NCBI RefSeq assembly: GCF_016863655.1
Contig: NZ_BOPH01000020.1
Coordinates: 62,001 to 126,000, forward strand
Reading direction: 5' to 3'
Origin: Virgisporangium ochraceum
GTDB taxonomy: Bacteria > Actinomycetota > Actinomycetes > Mycobacteriales > Micromonosporaceae
DNA: 64,000 nt
Of the stretch, positions 59,460 to 64,000 are shown piece by piece. The translations under genes and the position numbers were made by a program. How positions within the stretch are numbered: the first letter of the stretch is position 1; every line of letters begins with the position of its first letter. The notes beneath the pieces are model-generated. The model was not told the DNA's origin, made no database searches, and saw nothing but the letters and a program-made list of their open reading frames with translations.

Positions 59460-59627
59460 CTACGCGTCGGTGACGCGGGCGACCACCGTGCCGAGCAGCG
59501 CGGCCACCGCGACGAGCAGCACCTTGGTCACCGCGCCCATGCCCTGCAGGCGGGGATGGGTCAGGCGCCCGAGCGCCCCGATGCCGACACCCACGAGGAG
59601 GGCCGCCGTGATGCCCGACACGATCAT
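59460..59627 (-). CDS. Small membrane protein with GALGRL motif
   Basis: 55 residues with two hydrophobic helices (MIVSGITAALLVGVGIGALG; VTKVLLVAVAALLGTVVA). The GALGRLTHP turn resembles small GlsB/YeaQ-like stress membrane proteins, but the match is weak. AGGA precedes ATG 59627; the longer open frame upstream lacks a Shine-Dalgarno. Confidence 0.6.
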   Translation of the reverse strand: MIVSGITAALLVGVGIGALGRLTHPRLQGMGAVTKVLLVAVAALLGTVVARVTDA

Positions 59628-59710
59628 GGCTGGTCCTGCCTCCGGGTGAGCCGACTGGTACACCCCTGGCCTGCCCAGCGCGGCCGCCCGCAAACCTGCA
59701 TGCTGGCTGG

Positions 59711-60622
59711 ATGCTCACGGAGATCTGCCGCGACCTCGACCACGACCTGCGCACCCGGCCGGAGTTCGCCCACACCTCCCACTTCCGGGTGGAGGTCGAC
59801 GGTCGCGTGCTGCACGACGCGCACTACCACGGTCCCGATGTCGCCGATGTGTTCTCCGTGACCAAGACCGTCGTCGCGACGCTCGCCGGCATCGCCGTGC
59901 GCGACGGCCTGCTGCCCGACCTCGACCGCCCGGTGGCGACGATCCTCGACGTCCCCGACCGCGGGCAGACCCTGCGGCACCTGCTCACGATGACCCGGGG
60001 CGCGCGCACCGACGGACCGTACGAGATCGACGAGGTCATGGCGCTGCCCGGCGGCTGGGTCGACCGGGTCGCCGCAGCCCCGCAGGTGTCGCCGCCCGGC
60101 GCGGCGTTCCGGTACGACAACGGGGCCGCGCACCTGTTCGGCGCCGCGCTCGCCCGGCTCGTCGGCCGGCCGCTGTCGCAGTACGCCGCCGAGAGGCTGT
60201 TCGCCCCGCTGGGCATCACGCGGTGGCACTGGCCCAGCGACCCGGACGGCGTCGACTACGGCTTCGCCCACCTGCGGCTGTCGGCGGCCGACCTGGCGGT
60301 GCTGGGCAACGCCTGGATGCGCGGACGGCTCGTCGACGCCGGGTTCGCCCATGCGATGGTCACGCCGCGCAGCGAGGGCGGGCCGCCGGAGGGCCACCGC
60401 TACGGGTACCTCACCTGGATCGACGGGCACGGCTTCTTCGCCGGCGGCTGGGCCGGCCAGCACGTCACGGTCGTGCCGGCGGCGCGGGCCGTCGTGGTCA
60501 CGACGGGGGACCCGCGGTTCGACCCCGGCCCGCCGCCGACCGACGCGCTGGCACCGGGCTGGCGGCCCGCGCGCGACCTCGTCACCGGGCGTCTGGTCCC
60601 CGCGCTGCTGGACGCCGCATGA
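59711..60622 (+). CDS. Serine hydrolase, beta-lactamase / D-alanyl carboxypeptidase family
   Basis: 303 residues. SxxK is VFSVTKTVVATL, the second motif is FRYDNGAAHLFG and the third region is FAGGWAGQHVTV, where HxG/KTG is expected. The HxG is altered to GWAGQ, so the exact catalytic set is uncertain. There is no signal peptide. It is more likely an esterase than an antibiotic-degrading enzyme. Confidence 0.88.
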   Translation: MLTEICRDLDHDLRTRPEFAHTSHFRVEVDGRVLHDAHYHGPDVADVFSVTKTVVATLAGIAVRDGLLPDLDRPVATILDVPDRGQTLRHLLTMTRGARTDGPYEIDEVMALPGGWVDRVAAAPQVSPPGAAFRYDNGAAHLFGAALARLVGRPLSQYAAERLFAPLGITRWHWPSDPDGVDYGFAHLRLSAADLAVLGNAWMRGRLVDAGFAHAMVTPRSEGGPPEGHRYGYLTWIDGHGFFAGGWAGQHVTVVPAARAVVVTTGDPRFDPGPPPTDALAPGWRPARDLVTGRLVPALLDAA

Positions 60623-60820
60623 CCGCAACCGACCGTGAGGAGCCATATTTCACAACGCCATCCGGCGTCGGACATCCGGTGCGTCGGGACGCGTGAGTGA
60701 ATGCGGCACAGTCTTCTTCGCGGAGAACGGGGCCTCTACTCTGGTGACCCCACGGACACCCTCCGTGCCGTCGGTTACGGCGAAGTCCCGACGTACGTTC
60801 AACGAGAACGAGGCCGAGAC

Positions 60821-60976
60821 ATGAAGAAGCTCCTCAAGCCAGCCGCCATCGGACTCCTCATTTTCATGATCGCTTTCCGGCCCAGCGAGTCGGCGCAGGC
60901 CGTCAAGAACATGGTCGGCGTCCTGGGCGACGCCGCGAACGGCGCCGTGCAGTTCGTCACCGGGGTCCTCGCGTAG
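60821..60976 (+). CDS. Conserved small secreted/membrane peptide
   Basis: 51 residues. MKKLLKPAAIGLLIFMIAFR is a hydrophobic signal-like helix, followed by PSESAQAVKNMVGVLGDAAN. Similar peptides are, from memory, common in Streptomyces and relatives, without known function. Its last codons overlap the convergent nitronate monooxygenase gene by 20 bp. Confidence 0.65.
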   Translation: MKKLLKPAAIGLLIFMIAFRPSESAQAVKNMVGVLGDAANGAVQFVTGVLA

Positions 60977-61925
60977 CAGCCGCCAACGCCTCCGCGGCGC
61001 CGTCGGCCAGCGAGACGACGAGGTCGGCCGCCGACGGCACGTCGGTGATGAGGTCGACGGACTCGCCGGCCCATCGCGGCAGCGCGGGGATGACGCCCCG
61101 CGCGACATCGTCCTCATAGGACAGTCGGGCACCGGGGTCGGCGGCGAGGTCGGCCTCGCGGCCCCGCCAGCGGTCGAGGTACGGATGGCCGAGCGTGCGG
61201 GCCGTGTACCGCTCCGGCCACGCCGATCCGCGGGCGAGGTCGAGCACCCGGTTGCGTTCGGTGTCCTCCGCGCGTCCCGCGACGATCGCCTCGACGGTCG
61301 CGGGGTCGACCAGGGCCTCCGCGGTCGCCTGGAACCGGGTGCCCACCAGCGCTCCGGCCGCGCCCAGGGCCAGCGCCGCGGCCACGCCCCGCCCGTCGGC
61401 GATCCCGCCGGCCGCCAGCACCGGGGTCGGCGCCACCAGATCGACGACGACGGGCACGAACGGCAGCGTCGACCGTCCGCGCCGGGCACCGTGCCCGCCG
61501 GCCTCCGTGCCCTGCGCCACGATCACGTCGGCGCCCACATCGACCGCCCGCCGGGCCTCGTCCAGGTCGGTGGCCTGCACGATCAGGATCGCGCCGACCG
61601 CGCGCACCGCCCCGGCGAACGGCGCCGGGTCGCCGAAGGACAGCATGACCGCCCGGGGGCCGTACTCCAGCGCGTGTCGGACCGCGTCCACGCCCGCCGC
61701 CCAGGCCAGGAACCCCACTCCCCACGGCAGGTCCGGCCGCGCGGCGGCGAGCGGCAGTTCGCGGTCCATCCACTCCGGGTCGCCCGGACCGGCGCCCACC
61801 ATGCCGAGCCCGCCACCGCGCGACACGGCCGCCGCCAGCGCACCGCCGGCCGAGCCGCCCATCGGCGCCAGCGCGATGGGGTGACGCACGCCGAGCAGCT
61901 CGGTGAACCGCGTTCGCAGAACCAT
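60957..61925 (-). CDS. Nitronate monooxygenase-like FMN enzyme
   Basis: 322 residues of the NPD/FabK-like TIM-barrel. APMGGSAGGALAAAVSRGGGLG is the FMN N-terminus, QGTEAGGHGARRG carries the conserved His, VLAAGGIADGRGVAAALALGAAGALVGTRF is the phosphate-binding motif. It probably oxidises nitronates or propionate 3-nitronate, a detoxification activity. Confidence 0.9.
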   Translation of the reverse strand: MVLRTRFTELLGVRHPIALAPMGGSAGGALAAAVSRGGGLGMVGAGPGDPEWMDRELPLAAARPDLPWGVGFLAWAAGVDAVRHALEYGPRAVMLSFGDPAPFAGAVRAVGAILIVQATDLDEARRAVDVGADVIVAQGTEAGGHGARRGRSTLPFVPVVVDLVAPTPVLAAGGIADGRGVAAALALGAAGALVGTRFQATAEALVDPATVEAIVAGRAEDTERNRVLDLARGSAWPERYTARTLGHPYLDRWRGREADLAADPGARLSYEDDVARGVIPALPRWAGESVDLITDVPSAADLVVSLADGAAEALAAATRGPR

Positions 61926-61970
61926 GCCAGCGATCGTGCCATTGCCGCGGCGGGCACCGTCAGCGGTCCA

Positions 61971-61999
61971 TTGCGCATCGACGCGGGTCTCACTACAGT
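61971..61999 (+). promoter_or_regulatory. Candidate sigma-70 promoter of the rhamnosidase gene
   Basis: TTGCGC (61971-61976) and TACAGT (61994-61999) with a 17-nt spacer give a plausible housekeeping promoter. The predicted start lies near 62006, twelve bases before the operator. Confidence 0.5.
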
Positions 62000-62017
62000 A
62001 TCGACACGACCCGATTC

Positions 62018-62031
62018 ATGAAACGTTTCAT
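62018..62031. promoter_or_regulatory. LacI/GalR-type operator
   Basis: A perfect 14-bp palindrome ATGAAACGTTTCAT with central CG, the classic LacI-family form, lies 62 bp before the rhamnosidase ATG. No LacI gene is in the window. Confidence 0.75.
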
Positions 62032-62092
62032 CGACCGCCCTCGACGGAACGGCGGGTCGCAACTCCATACCCCCACGACAGGAGCACTCCCC

Positions 62093-64000
62093 ATGCCCCT
62101 GACACATCGTCGTGCGTGGCGCACGGCGTCCCTCGTCGCCGCTCTCGTCGCGGCACTGCTCGTCCCCTCCCCCATCGCCGCGCAGGCGGCGCCCGCCGGC
62201 CTCGACGGGGCGCACTGGATCTGGTACCCGGAAGGCGATCCGCGGGTGTCCGTGCCCGCCGCCACGCGGTACCTGCGCACGCGGTTCACCGTCCACAGTG
62301 GAGCCGTCAGCGAGGCGCAGTTCGTCGTCACCGGTGACGACACCGTCGACGTCTGGGTCAACGGGAAGCCGGTCGGCGGGTCGCCGCGCGTCGGCGACTC
62401 CTGGCGCCGGGCGCTGTACCTCGACCTGCGCGCGCACCTGACCACCGGCACGAACACGATCGCGGTCGCCGCCCGCAACACCGCCGCCGGGCCCGCCGGG
62501 TTGCTGGGCCGCCTCCGGGTCGTGGCGGCCGGCGGCACCACCGACCTCGTCACCGACGCGACGTGGAAGGCCGGCCAGAACGCGGTATCCGGTTGGGAGC
62601 AGCCCGGGTTCGCCGACTCCGGCTGGCCGGCGGCCCGCGACTCCGGCGCCTACGGCGTCTCACCGTGGAGCTCCGACGTCACCGCGCCGGACCCGGACGC
62701 CCCGTCACCGCTCACGGTCGTGTCCGCGACCGTCGAGCGGAAGACGGCACCGCTCGGCGTCGACGCGCCGCGGCCGCGCTTCGGATGGAAGCTCGCGTCC
62801 ACGGCGCAGGGCCAGCGGCAGGCCGGCTACGAGCTCACCGTCTCCACGACGGCCGCGCACACCGGCGACGTGTGGACCACCGGCCGGGTGTCCGGCGCCC
62901 AGCAGGTCGACGTCGTCTACGGCGGACCGGCGCTGACCGGCCTGACCCGCTACTACTGGCGCGTGCGGGCCTTCGACGCGGAGGGCCGCACCGGACCCTG
63001 GAGCGCCACACAGTCCTTCGAGACCGGTACACAGTGGACGGCCGAGTTCATCGGGCGGAGCACCGCCGGCCTCGACCTCGCCGGCGCGAGCTGGATCTGG
63101 TACCCCGAAGGCGACCCGGCCGCCGGCGTACCCGCGGCCACCCGCTACTTCCGGCGCACGCTCGGCCTCGCCGGCGCGCCGGCGTCCGGACAGCTCGTCG
63201 TCACCGGCGACGACACCGCCGATGTGTGGGTCAACGGCGTCCAGGTGAGCGCGTCGCCGCGGGTCACCGACTCGTGGCGCCGGGCCGCGGTCGTCGACCT
63301 GCGCGGCCGCCTCGTGGCCGGTACCAACACGATCGCCGTCGCGGCGGACAACACCACGCAGTCGCCGGCCGGCCTCGTCGCGAAGCTCACGGTGTCGGGC
63401 GGCACGACCGTCGTGACCGATGCCGCGTGGAAGGCGTCGCAGAACGCGCCGGCCGGCTGGACCGCGCCGGGGTTCGACGACAGCGGCTGGCCGGCCGCCC
63501 GGGCGGTCGCCACGTACGGCAGCGGACCGTGGGCGTCGGGCGTGGCGGTCAGCGGGCCGGCTCCCCTGCTGCGCAAGGGTTTCACGGTCGACCGGCCGGT
63601 CCGCGACGCGCGGCTGCTGACCACCGCGCTCGGCCTGCACGAGACCCGGCTCAACGGCGCGAAGGTCGGCGCCGACGTGCTCGCACCCGGCTGGACCGAC
63701 TACGCGAAACGGCTGCAGTACACGGTGCACGACGTCACCGGCCAACTCCGCCAGGGCGCGAACGCGCTCGGCGCCTGGCTCGGCAACGGCTGGTACTCCG
63801 GCAGTCTCGGCTTCGCGGGCAACCAGCGCTACGGCACCCAGCCGTGGTACAGCGCGCTGCTCGTGGTCACCTACACCGACGGCACGACGGCGACGGTCCG
63901 CACGGACAGCACGTGGCGCACCACGAGCGGCCCGATCCGTGCCGACGACCTGTACCACGGCGAGACCTACGACGCGCGGCTCGCCATCGCCAACTGGGAC
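62093..64000 (+). CDS. Secreted alpha-L-rhamnosidase (GH78), N-terminal part; gene runs off the window
   Basis: 636 codons visible. Signal peptide ends near AQA (residues 1-31). Two similar carbohydrate-binding-type modules follow: residues about 34-188 and 326-482, with near-identical WIWYPEGDP and SPRV-DSWRRA. Between them is an Ig/FnIII-like domain (PRPRFGWKLASTAQGQRQAGY). From about 485, PLLRKGFTVDRPVRDARLL and APGWTDYAKRLQYTVHDVTG is the GH78 N-terminal beta domain. The catalytic alpha-barrel lies outside. GGAG precedes the ATG. Confidence 0.88.
   Translation, partial: MPLTHRRAWRTASLVAALVAALLVPSPIAAQAAPAGLDGAHWIWYPEGDPRVSVPAATRYLRTRFTVHSGAVSEAQFVVTGDDTVDVWVNGKPVGGSPRVGDSWRRALYLDLRAHLTTGTNTIAVAARNTAAGPAGLLGRLRVVAAGGTTDLVTDATWKAGQNAVSGWEQPGFADSGWPAARDSGAYGVSPWSSDVTAPDPDAPSPLTVVSATVERKTAPLGVDAPRPRFGWKLASTAQGQRQAGYELTVSTTAAHTGDVWTTGRVSGAQQVDVVYGGPALTGLTRYYWRVRAFDAEGRTGPWSATQSFETGTQWTAEFIGRSTAGLDLAGASWIWYPEGDPAAGVPAATRYFRRTLGLAGAPASGQLVVTGDDTADVWVNGVQVSASPRVTDSWRRAAVVDLRGRLVAGTNTIAVAADNTTQSPAGLVAKLTVSGGTTVVTDAAWKASQNAPAGWTAPGFDDSGWPAARAVATYGSGPWASGVAVSGPAPLLRKGFTVDRPVRDARLLTTALGLHETRLNGAKVGADVLAPGWTDYAKRLQYTVHDVTGQLRQGANALGAWLGNGWYSGSLGFAGNQRYGTQPWYSALLVVTYTDGTTATVRTDSTWRTTSGPIRADDLYHGETYDARLAIANWD

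Overview
The window is a very GC-rich (estimated above 70 %), densely packed stretch of actinomycete chromosome. Codon third positions are almost all G or C, GTG starts are common, and gene pairs often overlap through ATGA or GTGA. Lineage markers are a mycothiol-type maleylpyruvate isomerase family enzyme, AfsR/SARP-type regulators, a DivIVA-domain protein and an ECF41-type sigma factor. A Micromonosporaceae-like host is my best guess, but this is inference and no rRNA or tRNA is present to test it. Most genes are accessory, short-operon genes rather than core genes. No CRISPR array, insertion sequence, phage module or complete biosynthetic cluster was seen.

Layout. 1-3.9 kb: the N-terminal 900 codons of an AfsR/SARP regulator, an APH-like kinase and a small membrane protein. 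3.9-9.1 kb: a secreted trypsin, a VOC protein, a glycosyltransferase gene broken by an internal deletion, DoxX, an FAD oxidase, a beta-propeller protein and a DEDDh exonuclease. 9.1-16.5 kb: a divergent HxlR/NmrA pair, an ECF41 sigma factor with a candidate self-promoter, a barstar-domain protein, a membrane beta-propeller protein, a PhyH dioxygenase, a VOC protein, a PadR regulator with its membrane partner and a clear operator, and RidA. 16.5-24.6 kb: a translationally coupled AKR-pyrE-pyrF operon, MBL, DinB, kinase and beta-lactamase-family genes, a MOSC protein, a decayed GNAT and a kinase/DUF2750 pair. 24.6-36.7 kb: a PQQ-type propeller protein, a hydrolase plus paired ABC half-transporters facing a PucR-type regulator, an S9 peptidase, a pentapeptide-repeat protein, and an AKR with a half-length VOC opposite a TetR regulator.

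37.3-44.8 kb holds the most interesting locus: a JetABCD (Wadjet) anti-plasmid SMC operon of the DUF2397/DUF2398/DUF2399 kind. jetA, jetB and the 1449-residue jetC look intact. jetD, the nuclease gene, is cut down to about 106 codons and ends inside a 23-bp-arm inverted repeat. Two strong hairpins precede jetA.

44.9-64 kb: a flavohemoglobin-like gene coupled to a DivIVA-domain gene, lipase and MFS genes, and a 600-bp gap with two palindromic elements of the same design. Next come a SARP-like protein without a DNA-binding domain, nucleotidyltransferase-fold genes, and a lactonase/acyl-CoA ligase operon that resembles gamma-lactone (qsd) catabolism. The rest is small secreted and membrane proteins, a cupin, a serine hydrolase, a nitronate monooxygenase-like gene, and the start of a secreted GH78 rhamnosidase behind a LacI-type operator.
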